This document shows, one piece after another, positions 18,816 through 25,670 of a stretch of 64,000 nt of DNA. Position 1 is the first letter of the stretch; every line of letters starts with the position of its first letter. This DNA is from JABCZH01 sp963803775 (GTDB lineage: Bacteria > Acidobacteriota > Terriglobia > Terriglobales > Acidobacteriaceae): positions 62,001-126,000 of the forward strand of contig CAWDNS010000001.1 in the NCBI GenBank assembly GCA_963803775.1, in the 5' to 3' direction. The notes below the pieces were generated by a model. It searched no databases and was not told the DNA's origin. It saw only the letters and a list, made by a program, of their open reading frames with translations. A program made the translations under genes and the position numbers.

Positions 18816-18845
18816 TTGACACTACCCCTTCCGCGCCCGTAGATT
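18816..18845 (+). promoter_or_regulatory. sigma-70-type promoter of the dcd gene
   Basis: A perfect TTGACA (18816-18821) is separated by 18 nt from TAGATT (18840-18845). Transcription would begin near 18852, giving a leader of about 60 nt that contains an AGGAG. Confidence 0.5.
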
Positions 18846-18914
18846 GGGAACACTTTCCAGCCACTGAAGCCGCCGAGCAAGGCCATTTCCTGAGACGCAG
18901 GAGTATTCGAGACC

Positions 18915-20090
18915 ATGTCCAGTGCCGAGTTGAGGAACAACGATCTTGGCTTGTTTCCCGAGTCTGCCGATGAATTGCCGGAGGGCCGGCGAGACGGGAT
19001 TCTGCCTTATCAGACCATCAAGGAATTGATTGAAACCGGACGGGTGGTAGGAAGTCCGGCCATTCCCGATGAGAACATTCAGCCCGCCAGTCTCGACCTG
19101 CGGCTGGGAGACATTGCTCATCGTGTGCGGGCGAGTTTTCTGCCCGGTCCTAACAGCACGGTCGAAGACAAGATCAAGGACCTGCGCATGACCCGCGTAG
19201 ACCTGACGGGCGCGGCGGTCTTCGAAAAAGACTGCGTCTACATTGTTCCGTTGATCGAGGAACTTCACCTACCCGGCCACATTTCTGGAAAAGCCAATCC
19301 CAAGAGCACAACCGGAAGGCTGGATATTTTTACCCGTCTGATCACGGATCACGGAGTCGAATTCGATCGGGTGCCACCGGGTTATAAGGGCAGACTCTAC
19401 GCGGAAATTGTTTCCCGCACGTTCACCGTCGCCATTCGAGCGGGAATGCGGCTGAGCCAGCTTCGTTTCGTGCGGGGCAATCCGGACGACTCCCATGACC
19501 GCGAGATCAAGAAGCTCGATCAAAAGCAGACGCTGGTTTACATGGACGAGGATAATCCGGTAAAAGCTCGACTCGACCGAGGCTTGAGAGTTACCGTCAA
19601 CCTGGAAGCCAGCGAAAAGGGCGAAGTCATCGCCTACAAGGCCCGGCGGAATGCTCCAGTGATTGAACTGAATAAAATCAACTACTATGCCCCGGAAGAA
19701 TTCTGGGAAGCCCGCCAGGAAACTTCCAGCAAATCGTTGATCCTTGAGCCGAACGACTTTTACATTCTGGCGTCGAGAGAGCGGGTGCGTGTTCCGGCTG
19801 AGTTTGCGGCGGAGATGGTTCCCTTTGACCCGTCGGACGGCGAATTCCGCATTCACTACGCAGGCTTCTTCGATCCCGGCTTCGGATACGGTTCCAGCGA
19901 CATCAAGGGCACACGCGCGGTGCTCGAAGTGCGCGCCCACGAGGTTCCGTTCCTGATGGAGCATGGCCAAATGGTAGGTCGCTTGAACTACATGCCGCTG
20001 CTGTCGAAACCAGACAAGATTTACGGCCTCGGCATCGGGTCATCCTATCAGCAGCAAGCGTTGACTTTGAGCAAGCAGTTCCGCCGTTAG
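18915..20090 (+). CDS. dcd: 2'-deoxycytidine 5'-triphosphate deaminase, tandem-domain form
   Basis: dCTP deaminase makes dUTP from dCTP for dTMP synthesis. At 391 residues this is about twice the length of E. coli Dcd and has two trimeric-dUTPase-like halves. The first half holds QPASLDLRLGD, SGKANPKSTTGRLDIFTRLI and GVEFDRVPPGYKGRLYAEI. The second half repeats the pattern with LEPNDFYILASRERVRVPAE and HYAGFFDPGFGYG. The form is known in proteobacteria and other groups. AGGAG lies about 12 nt before the ATG. Confidence 0.88.
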   Translation: MSSAELRNNDLGLFPESADELPEGRRDGILPYQTIKELIETGRVVGSPAIPDENIQPASLDLRLGDIAHRVRASFLPGPNSTVEDKIKDLRMTRVDLTGAAVFEKDCVYIVPLIEELHLPGHISGKANPKSTTGRLDIFTRLITDHGVEFDRVPPGYKGRLYAEIVSRTFTVAIRAGMRLSQLRFVRGNPDDSHDREIKKLDQKQTLVYMDEDNPVKARLDRGLRVTVNLEASEKGEVIAYKARRNAPVIELNKINYYAPEEFWEARQETSSKSLILEPNDFYILASRERVRVPAEFAAEMVPFDPSDGEFRIHYAGFFDPGFGYGSSDIKGTRAVLEVRAHEVPFLMEHGQMVGRLNYMPLLSKPDKIYGLGIGSSYQQQALTLSKQFRR

Positions 20091-20284
20091 TATTGATTTT
20101 CTTTTGCAATGGTTGCATTATTGCTAAGTCCTTTCAGGTCAATGAGCGCAGGGTAGCAGAACATCGATTACTCTGGGGTTTATAGCAGTGCGTCTGCTTT
20201 TAGACGGTGCGTAACGTCCTCGCAACCCGCAGCATCAAAGCATGACCGGGAGAAGCGAAGGCCGTTCCGGCAAGGGAAAAGCTT

Positions 20285-21496
20285 ATGCGAATTATTCGTT
20301 CTGTTCGGTGGGTGGTACTTGGGCTGATGTTAGTGGTTTCGGTCTCGTCATTTGCCGGGGTGTTCATTTCAGTCGGCTTCGGGCCGCCCGCGCTCCCGGT
20401 CTACGTTCAACCTCCATGCCCGCAAGTGGGCTTTATCTGGACGCCCGGATATTGGGGCAATGGCCCTGACGGCTATTTCTGGGTTCCCGGCACGTGGGTG
20501 GCAGCTCCGGAGCCCGGCGTGCTTTGGACGCCCGGTTATTGGGGTTGGGGAGGCGGAGTCTATGCCTGGCATGGTGGCTATTGGGGTCCGACAATCGGCT
20601 TCTACGGAGGCGTGAACTACGGCTTCGGCTATGGCGGCGTCGGATACGAGGGGGGCTACTGGAGAGGCGGGGCGTTCTATTACAACCGTAGCGTGAACAA
20701 TGTGACCTCGATCCACGTGACCAACGTGTACAACAAGACCGTTATCGTCAACAACAACCATGTCGCTTTCAATGGCGGCGAGGGCGGCATCCAGGCCCAT
20801 GCTACGCCGGCCGAAGAAGCGGCGGCGCATGAGCGCCATATCGAAGCGACACCGGAACAAGCCAAGCACGAAACTGCGGCTGCCAGCAATCGGCAACTGT
20901 TGGCGTCGGTCAATCATGGGAGGCCCGCAATTGCGGCGACAGCAAGACCCGGCGAATTTAGCGGTCGCGGCGTGGTAGCCGCGAAAGCCGCGGGAGCACC
21001 CTATAAGCCACCGGTCGAGCATGCAGCCGCGGCAAAAGAAGCTGCAAAGGCCCCCGCAGCGAAAGCGCCCGCCGCCCACCCCGCTCCGGCGGAACACGCT
21101 GCGACGCCGGCACGCAATGTGCCTCGTCCGCCGAGTGCCGCCAACAAGGCGGCTGCACCGCGACCGGCAAACAATGCTGCTCGGCCGGCACCAGCCGAGC
21201 ACGCCGCGACGCCGGAACACAACGTACCCCGTCCACCGAGTGCGGCCAACAAAGAAGCTGCTCCACGCCCCGCTACCGCGTCGCGACCAGCCGCGGCAGA
21301 GCACAACGCGGCACCGGCGCACAATGAAGCACCGCATCCACCACAGACGGCGAAGAAAGAGGCGGCGCCTCGACCGGCAACTCAGACCAAACCAGCACCG
21401 CATCCGAGCGCGCCATCTCATCCGGCAGCGTCGCACGCGGCGCCTCAACATCCGGCCGAGAAACCGCGGGAGGAAGGACACCCTAAGGGACGGTAG
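20285..21496 (+). CDS. secreted YXWGXW-repeat protein with Ala/Pro-rich tail
   Basis: The 403-residue protein has a signal peptide (WVVLGLMLVVSVSSFAGVF), then YXWGXW-type repeats (WTPGYWGN, WVPGTWV, WTPGYWGWG) in residues 45-105, a Gly/Tyr-rich segment, a middle region NVTSIHVTNVYNKTVIVNNN, and an Ala/Pro/His-rich low-complexity tail of about 180 residues. The tail contains two near-copies of PAEHAATPxxNVPRPPSAAN. Such proteins are predicted extracytoplasmic structural proteins; no enzymatic motif is present. AAGGGA lies 8-9 nt before the ATG. Confidence 0.85.
   Translation: MRIIRSVRWVVLGLMLVVSVSSFAGVFISVGFGPPALPVYVQPPCPQVGFIWTPGYWGNGPDGYFWVPGTWVAAPEPGVLWTPGYWGWGGGVYAWHGGYWGPTIGFYGGVNYGFGYGGVGYEGGYWRGGAFYYNRSVNNVTSIHVTNVYNKTVIVNNNHVAFNGGEGGIQAHATPAEEAAAHERHIEATPEQAKHETAAASNRQLLASVNHGRPAIAATARPGEFSGRGVVAAKAAGAPYKPPVEHAAAAKEAAKAPAAKAPAAHPAPAEHAATPARNVPRPPSAANKAAAPRPANNAARPAPAEHAATPEHNVPRPPSAANKEAAPRPATASRPAAAEHNAAPAHNEAPHPPQTAKKEAAPRPATQTKPAPHPSAPSHPAASHAAPQHPAEKPREEGHPKGR
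21085..21271 (+). repeat. imperfect tandem coding repeat (about 105 bp, two copies)
   Basis: Two near-copies encode PAEHAATPARNVPRPPSAAN and PAEHAATPEHNVPRPPSAAN within the tail of the YXWGXW gene, starting about 105 bp apart, followed by a more degenerate third copy. This is a protein-level repeat, not a separate element. Confidence 0.6.
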
Positions 21497-21610
21497 CGCT
21501 CTTGGGAGTTCGGCGGAATCGAATCAGCGGCTGGTAGCTACGCTATCAGCCGCTGTTGTCTTACAGTCGTCGGGGGCGACAACGGGGTAAAATATTTGCC
21601 GGAGTTTGGC

Positions 21611-21838
21611 ATGGAACCCAATTCTTCCTCCAGTATTTCCTTTAAGGGTCCGATTGCCTTAGTGATTGCGATCGGGTTGGTCGCGGCCTTGCTTATCGCC
21701 CTTCCCGTTTATCGATGGTTTTTCCTGATCAGCGTGGGGATCGGATTGGTGGTCGCAGGAATTCTTTTCCTGTGGCACTGGCTCAGGCCGATCCAGGAAA
21801 AAGACCTTAGGAACAAGAGACCCTTGGGACTGGAGTGA
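21611..21838 (+). CDS. small two-helix membrane protein
   Basis: A 75-residue protein with a polar N-terminus (EPNSSSSISFKGP), two hydrophobic helices (IALVIAIGLVAALLIALPVY and FFLISVGIGLVVAGILFLWH) and a charged C-terminal tail (RPIQEKDLRNKRPLGLE). GGAG at 21601-21604 is 6 nt before the ATG, which rules out a longer start at 21596. It lies upstream of engB in the same direction. I do not recognise a characterised family. Confidence 0.72.
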   Translation: MEPNSSSSISFKGPIALVIAIGLVAALLIALPVYRWFFLISVGIGLVVAGILFLWHWLRPIQEKDLRNKRPLGLE

Positions 21839-21896
21839 ATTTCGTCAACATCACATCCCATTTGCAACTTTGCATTCAAACACTGCAAACTGGTTC

Positions 21897-22487
21897 ATGC
21901 GTGTTCTCGCCCGGTTCATGATGGCGGTCACCGACGCCGCTCACTTCCCTGCTCCGTCGTTCCCTGAAATTGCGTTCCTCGGGCGATCGAATGTGGGGAA
22001 ATCGAGTGTGATCAATTCGCTGGTAGGCGCAAAGCTGGCGAAGACCAGCTCTACACCGGGACGAACGCGCAGCATCAACTTCTACGAGCTGCGTTGGCCG
22101 GGCAAACCGCAGCCGGAAATGATCTTCACCGATCTGCCCGGCTACGGCTACGCGAAAATATCACGTGAAATCTCCAGCCAATGGCCAGGTTTCATCGAAC
22201 CCTACTTGAAAGAGCGGTCCTGTTTGGCCTTATGTCTGGTATTGATCGACGTAAATGTGCCACCCCAGGAAAGCGACCGGCAGCTACTGGAGTTTCTGAG
22301 CCAGAGCGGGCGCCCCTTCGTAGTCGTCGGCACCAAGAGTGACAAACTCTCAGGCAATCAGTTGAACAACTCGCTGCGAACCCTGGCGGCAACCTTACCG
22401 GAAGCGAAGATTGTCCCCTATTCCGCCCGCACTGGAGCCGGCCAGAGCGATCTCTGGCACGAGATTCGGGAAGCAGTGCGCGCCTGA
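21897..22487 (+). CDS. engB: ribosome-biogenesis GTPase EngB (YihA/YsxC)
   Basis: EngB is an essential GTPase for assembly of the large ribosomal subunit. The 196-residue protein has the P-loop GRSNVGKSS, switch I TPGRTRSINFYEL, G3 DLPGYGYAK and G4 TKSDKLS. The ATG at 21897 matches the family N-terminus; a TTG at 21870 in the same frame is also possible, and neither has a good ribosome binding site. The stop codon lies inside a palindrome that overlaps the promoter of the next gene. Confidence 0.94.
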   Translation: MRVLARFMMAVTDAAHFPAPSFPEIAFLGRSNVGKSSVINSLVGAKLAKTSSTPGRTRSINFYELRWPGKPQPEMIFTDLPGYGYAKISREISSQWPGFIEPYLKERSCLALCLVLIDVNVPPQESDRQLLEFLSQSGRPFVVVGTKSDKLSGNQLNNSLRTLAATLPEAKIVPYSARTGAGQSDLWHEIREAVRA

Positions 22488-22500
22488 CAGTTTGTCAGGC
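22482..22500. repeat. perfect 8-bp inverted repeat spanning the engB stop and the next -35 box
   Basis: GCCTGACA-GTT-TGTCAGGC contains the TGA stop codon of engB and the TTGTCA -35 hexamer (22492-22497) of the epimerase promoter. It may act as an RNA hairpin ending engB mRNA, although no U-run follows, or as an operator. Confidence 0.6.
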
Positions 22501-22519
22501 TGAGCTTATCCGCTATGAT
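22492..22519 (+). promoter_or_regulatory. sigma-70-type promoter of the epimerase gene
   Basis: TTGTCA (22492-22497), a 16-nt spacer and TATGAT (22514-22519) lie 9 nt before the ATG at 22529. The expected mRNA leader is only about 2-3 nt and there is no Shine-Dalgarno sequence. Confidence 0.55.
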
Positions 22520-22528
22520 TAGAAATTC

Positions 22529-23470
22529 ATGGCCTCATACTTAATCACAGGAATCGCCGGCTTCATCGGATCTACATTGGCTCGCGGGGTTCTTGCCCAA
22601 GGGAACCAGGTCCGCGGAATTGACAACTTCTCCACTGGCAGGCGTGAAAATCTCACCGAGATTCGCGGTCGGATTGACTTACGCGAAATTGACCTGCTGG
22701 ACCTAAAGAGTGTGCAGGAAGCCTGCCGGGGCGTGGACTACGTGTTCCACGAGGCCGCCATCCCGTCGGTTCCGCGGTCGGTGCTGGATCCCCTCGAGAG
22801 CAATCGCGCAAATGTGGATGCCACGGTCAACCTGCTGGTAGCGGCCCGTGACGCTAAGGTGAAGCGGGTAGTCTATGCGGCGTCGTCAGCAGCCTACGGG
22901 GATACTCCCACGCTGCCTAAACGCGAAGACATGTTTCCCAGTCCGATCTCACCGTATGCCGTCGCTAAATTGACTGGCGAATATTATATGACTTCGTTCT
23001 GGCGCTGTTACGGGCTGGAGACGGTTTCTCTCCGTTACTTCAATATCTTCGGCCCACGTCAGGACCCAACTTCTCCCTATTCCGGGGTTTTGGCCAAGTT
23101 CATCACGCAAATGCTGAAGCAGGAGCAGCCTGTAATTTTTGGCGATGGTAAGCAGAGCCGCGATTTCACATATGTGGAGAACGTAGTGAATGCTAATTTG
23201 CTGGCCTGTCAGGCGCCGGCGAGCGAAATCGCGGGCCGAGTGTTCAATATCGCTACCGCGACACGGATCGACTTGAATGAGACCTGCCGTGTGCTTAAGA
23301 AACTCACAGGATACGACGGCGATGTGAAGTACGAAGCGGAGCGAGCCGGAGATGTGAAGCATTCGCTGGCCGACCTGTCACTGGCGCAAAGACATCTGGG
23401 ATACAAACCCACGGTGAGCTTCGAAGAAGGCTTGCGGCGCACCATTGCGTGGTATCGCAGCCCGGCCTAA
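22529..23470 (+). CDS. NAD-dependent sugar-nucleotide epimerase (extended SDR)
   Basis: The 313-residue protein is an extended short-chain dehydrogenase. It has the NAD-binding TGIAGFIGS at the N-terminus, the DNFSTGRRENL loop, the active-site Tyr and Lys in PYAVAKLTGEYY, and SLRYFNIFGPRQDP. This matches UDP-glucose/UDP-GlcNAc 4-epimerases of the WbpP/GalE type; exact substrate cannot be read. It and the nucleotide-sugar dehydrogenase at 36-37 kb could act in the same surface polysaccharide pathway. It has its own promoter. Confidence 0.9.
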   Translation: MASYLITGIAGFIGSTLARGVLAQGNQVRGIDNFSTGRRENLTEIRGRIDLREIDLLDLKSVQEACRGVDYVFHEAAIPSVPRSVLDPLESNRANVDATVNLLVAARDAKVKRVVYAASSAAYGDTPTLPKREDMFPSPISPYAVAKLTGEYYMTSFWRCYGLETVSLRYFNIFGPRQDPTSPYSGVLAKFITQMLKQEQPVIFGDGKQSRDFTYVENVVNANLLACQAPASEIAGRVFNIATATRIDLNETCRVLKKLTGYDGDVKYEAERAGDVKHSLADLSLAQRHLGYKPTVSFEEGLRRTIAWYRSPA

Positions 23471-23528
23471 TCCCTAGATTACCTTGGTTATCTGTGGTCT
23501 GGTAACCCTCGCAGACTAGAGTGGACGA

Positions 23529-24194
23529 ATGACACTTTCGTCTCTGCTGGTTTCCCGCGACTGGTCTGAAGTCAGTGTTTTGGAATGCATCCTGGGCGGT
23601 CTCCATATTGGTGTGGACGTTGAACCGGAGCCGGCCCGTGCCCGCGCCAAGCTGGCGCGAACCAAGGTCGACGCCTTGATCGTAGATTGCGATCTGGCTG
23701 GCACCGCCGACTTTCTGCACGAACTTAACGACGACTTGAACACTGTGCCCCTGGTCATCATCAGCAGCGCCAATCGACGCGATCGATTCAATGACAGCGA
23801 CGCAACATTCGTTTTCGAGAAGCCAATTTCCGTGGAGCAGGCGGTGCACACGCTCTCAGCCGCCCGCAACATGATTCTGGATGGCCGGCTCCGCTACCAT
23901 CGCCACACTTTGGATCTTCCCGTCCATGTGAATCTCGCATCCAGGAAACGCGTGAAGGCCAGTCTGCTGAATCTGAGTCAGGGGGGGGTCGCGGTGCGGC
24001 CCTGCCGTCCTACGCCTCTAAAGGGAGATGTACGAGTTGATTTCGCATTGCCAGGAACCAAGTCGGGATTCAAGATTCAAGGCGAAGTAGTATGGAACAA
24101 GCAGGGCAATACCGGAATCCGTTTCTCGGAGATGACCCGGCGCATGAGCCGGGACCTACAGCTTTGGCTGGCGCGGCAATATCTAACGTACTAA
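23529..24194 (+). CDS. receiver-like domain plus PilZ domain protein
   Basis: A 221-residue protein. The N-terminal part (about 1-115) resembles a response-regulator receiver: DALIVDCDLAG carries an Asp at the phospho-acceptor position, and FVFEKPIS supplies the conserved Lys. The C-terminal part (118-215) is a PilZ domain with an Arg-containing RYHRH segment and NLSQGGVAV, the NxSxxG motif for cyclic-di-GMP. It may link a phosphorylation signal to cyclic-di-GMP, but acidic-pocket residues of the receiver are not obvious. TAGAGT at 23517-23522 lies 6 nt before the ATG, suggesting a leaderless mRNA. Confidence 0.82.
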   Translation: MTLSSLLVSRDWSEVSVLECILGGLHIGVDVEPEPARARAKLARTKVDALIVDCDLAGTADFLHELNDDLNTVPLVIISSANRRDRFNDSDATFVFEKPISVEQAVHTLSAARNMILDGRLRYHRHTLDLPVHVNLASRKRVKASLLNLSQGGVAVRPCRPTPLKGDVRVDFALPGTKSGFKIQGEVVWNKQGNTGIRFSEMTRRMSRDLQLWLARQYLTY

Positions 24195-24202
24195 CTTTCC
24201 AC

Positions 24203-24967
24203 CTAGCGAAATCGGGTCTGATTTTCCCCCTTAGACATCCGCCTGACCGATTCACGTCCCGCCAGTTCTGCCAAGCGTGTTCCCGGTGTGGTTCGAAACC
24301 ATAAGGAAAACAAGAATCCGTAGAGCAGTGCGAAAATGCCGCTAACCCCGAACAGCAGCGCGGCGGCAATTGGCCACGAGGGAACGACGTCGATCAGAGT
24401 CAGTGATAGCACACTGAAGAGCAGAACAGCACACAGCAGCGCCAGACCGTCGACTAGCCGGGCGAAGCCACTTGCGGTAACCGGCAGCCACAAAAGCCGA
24501 AGCGCTTTTTGAGAAGGCGCCGGTGGTCGATTCAGCCGTATCGCAGGCCGTGAGGTGTCTGAGAAAAGCAACTCTGCAGCGGTGTTTCCTTGCCGTCGTT
24601 GGGCATCGGCAAGAAACTGAGTAAACAACCACTCCTTCAGCAGGCGCGCGGAGCGCGGAGAAAACTCCAGAAGCTCGATGCCGCTCTGGCCCGTGGAATC
24701 GATCCATGCCACGCGGCCCGCGGCTTCGAAGTGAAGGCGGGGATCGGGCAAATCCACTCGCAGATGCACCGGCTGATCGGGGCAAAGCGGAGCGACAACA
24801 CGAGTCGCCATCCCGGATTCGCAGATATCGAGAAGGATGCCTCCATTGCTGGAATCTACCTTGACATACGCCAGATTGCGGAGCTTCTGCCGGTGATGAC
24901 GGCGCCGCTTCGCCTCAACTGCTTCGAGGGTTGCCGCGGAGCCAGCCCGATGAGAGCCCGACCACAT
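24203..24967 (-). CDS. PilZ-domain membrane protein
   Basis: The 254-residue protein has an N-terminal PilZ-like domain (about 19-120) with basic KRRRHHRQKLR and DICESGMATRV, where Cys stands in the usual Ser position of (D/N)xSxxG. Two transmembrane helices follow (LVDGLALLCAVLLFSVLSL and PIAAALLFGVSGIFALLYGF, about 160-215) with a short basic tail. It converges with the receiver-PilZ gene at 8 nt. TAAGAT lies 6 nt upstream of the ATG on the minus strand, again pointing to a leaderless transcript. Confidence 0.8.
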   Translation of the reverse strand: MWSGSHRAGSAATLEAVEAKRRRHHRQKLRNLAYVKVDSSNGGILLDICESGMATRVVAPLCPDQPVHLRVDLPDPRLHFEAAGRVAWIDSTGQSGIELLEFSPRSARLLKEWLFTQFLADAQRRQGNTAAELLFSDTSRPAIRLNRPPAPSQKALRLLWLPVTASGFARLVDGLALLCAVLLFSVLSLTLIDVVPSWPIAAALLFGVSGIFALLYGFLFSLWFRTTPGTRLAELAGRESVRRMSKGENQTRFR

Positions 24968-25040
24968 CCTTAAATCTTAGCGTTGTGCAGCGACGTGCCT
25001 CAGTACCCGTGATGGTTCACGGCAGAGGTCGGGGAGAGGA

Positions 25041-25346
25041 TCAAGCAGAGCGGCGTGGTTCGGGTTCAGAGTGGGGCTTGGGGGCTCCGGTTCGGGCGTT
25101 GTCCCAAGCGATGAGGCGAGTCAAATCGTAGCTATAGGGGCCATAAGCGCGAAAATCTTTTTCATTGAACAGGCGCTTGATACCGCAACTGAGACAAACC
25201 TGGTAGGGACGATCATGGGCACGTACCGGCCAACTCATCTTGCCGTGCCAACAGCCGCGGAAAACCACCACGCCGATGCCAGCCAGACTAGTGGCCAACA
25301 GTCCCAAAGGCCACCACCAACCCGACTTCTTGACTGCTTCACTCAC
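25041..25346 (-). CDS. small membrane protein with a CxxC motif
   Basis: A 101-residue protein with one N-terminal helix (WWWPLGLLATSLAGIGVVVF), then CWHGKMSWPVRAHDRPYQ, VCLSCGIKRLFNEKDFRAYG and PYSYDLTRLIAWD. The CLSCG pair with an upstream Cys could hold a metal or disulfide. The dense aromatic and charged conserved-looking pattern suggests a true gene. GTG at 25346 has AGGG 9 nt upstream; a TTG three codons earlier is the alternative. I do not recognise a function. Confidence 0.6.
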   Translation of the reverse strand: MSEAVKKSGWWWPLGLLATSLAGIGVVVFRGCWHGKMSWPVRAHDRPYQVCLSCGIKRLFNEKDFRAYGPYSYDLTRLIAWDNARTGAPKPHSEPEPRRSA

Positions 25347-25355
25347 CCGCCACAA

Positions 25356-25670
25356 CCCTGTAAGTCATTCCAACTACACAGGATATTCCCAATTCGAACG
25401 CTGCGCAATGGGCTCGGAAATGCTTGAATCCGAACCACTTACCTTACGAAAGAACAGTCATCGTGTTCCCACCTTCGTGCCCGGCGGATACATTGCGGTT
25501 GCGCTCGCCAGCCAGTAAGTTACAAATTGAGGTGGTGTCGAGACAATGGGGATGAGGGCGGGAATCTTTGGTCATCTTTTGTGATCGGACCGGTGCGTAG
25601 AAGTGACAAATTATCTTTATTCTTGATTCTTGCCTGATTAGGATTGTTTTTCCGAACGGGGATTGCGGCA
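25356..25670. other. 315-bp divergent intergenic region
   Basis: This lies between the small CxxC protein (minus) and the GAF-amidase gene (plus). Both should have promoters here, but I cannot identify convincing -35/-10 pairs. AT-rich sequence at 25605-25650 is the most likely promoter of the amidase gene. Short frames here have no ribosome binding sites or recognisable motifs. Confidence 0.4.

Noticed and set aside
20091..20284. possible riboswitch before the YXWGXW gene
   Set aside because: A small GTCT...AGAC hairpin is present, but no known aptamer core could be matched.
21085..21400. CRISPR-like regular repeats
   Set aside because: The repeats are in-frame, encode near-identical peptides and have no unique spacers.
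20369..21481. 370-codon Arg-rich minus-strand frame
   Set aside because: It is the antisense shadow of the repetitive YXWGXW gene; long open antisense frames arise from its biased codons.
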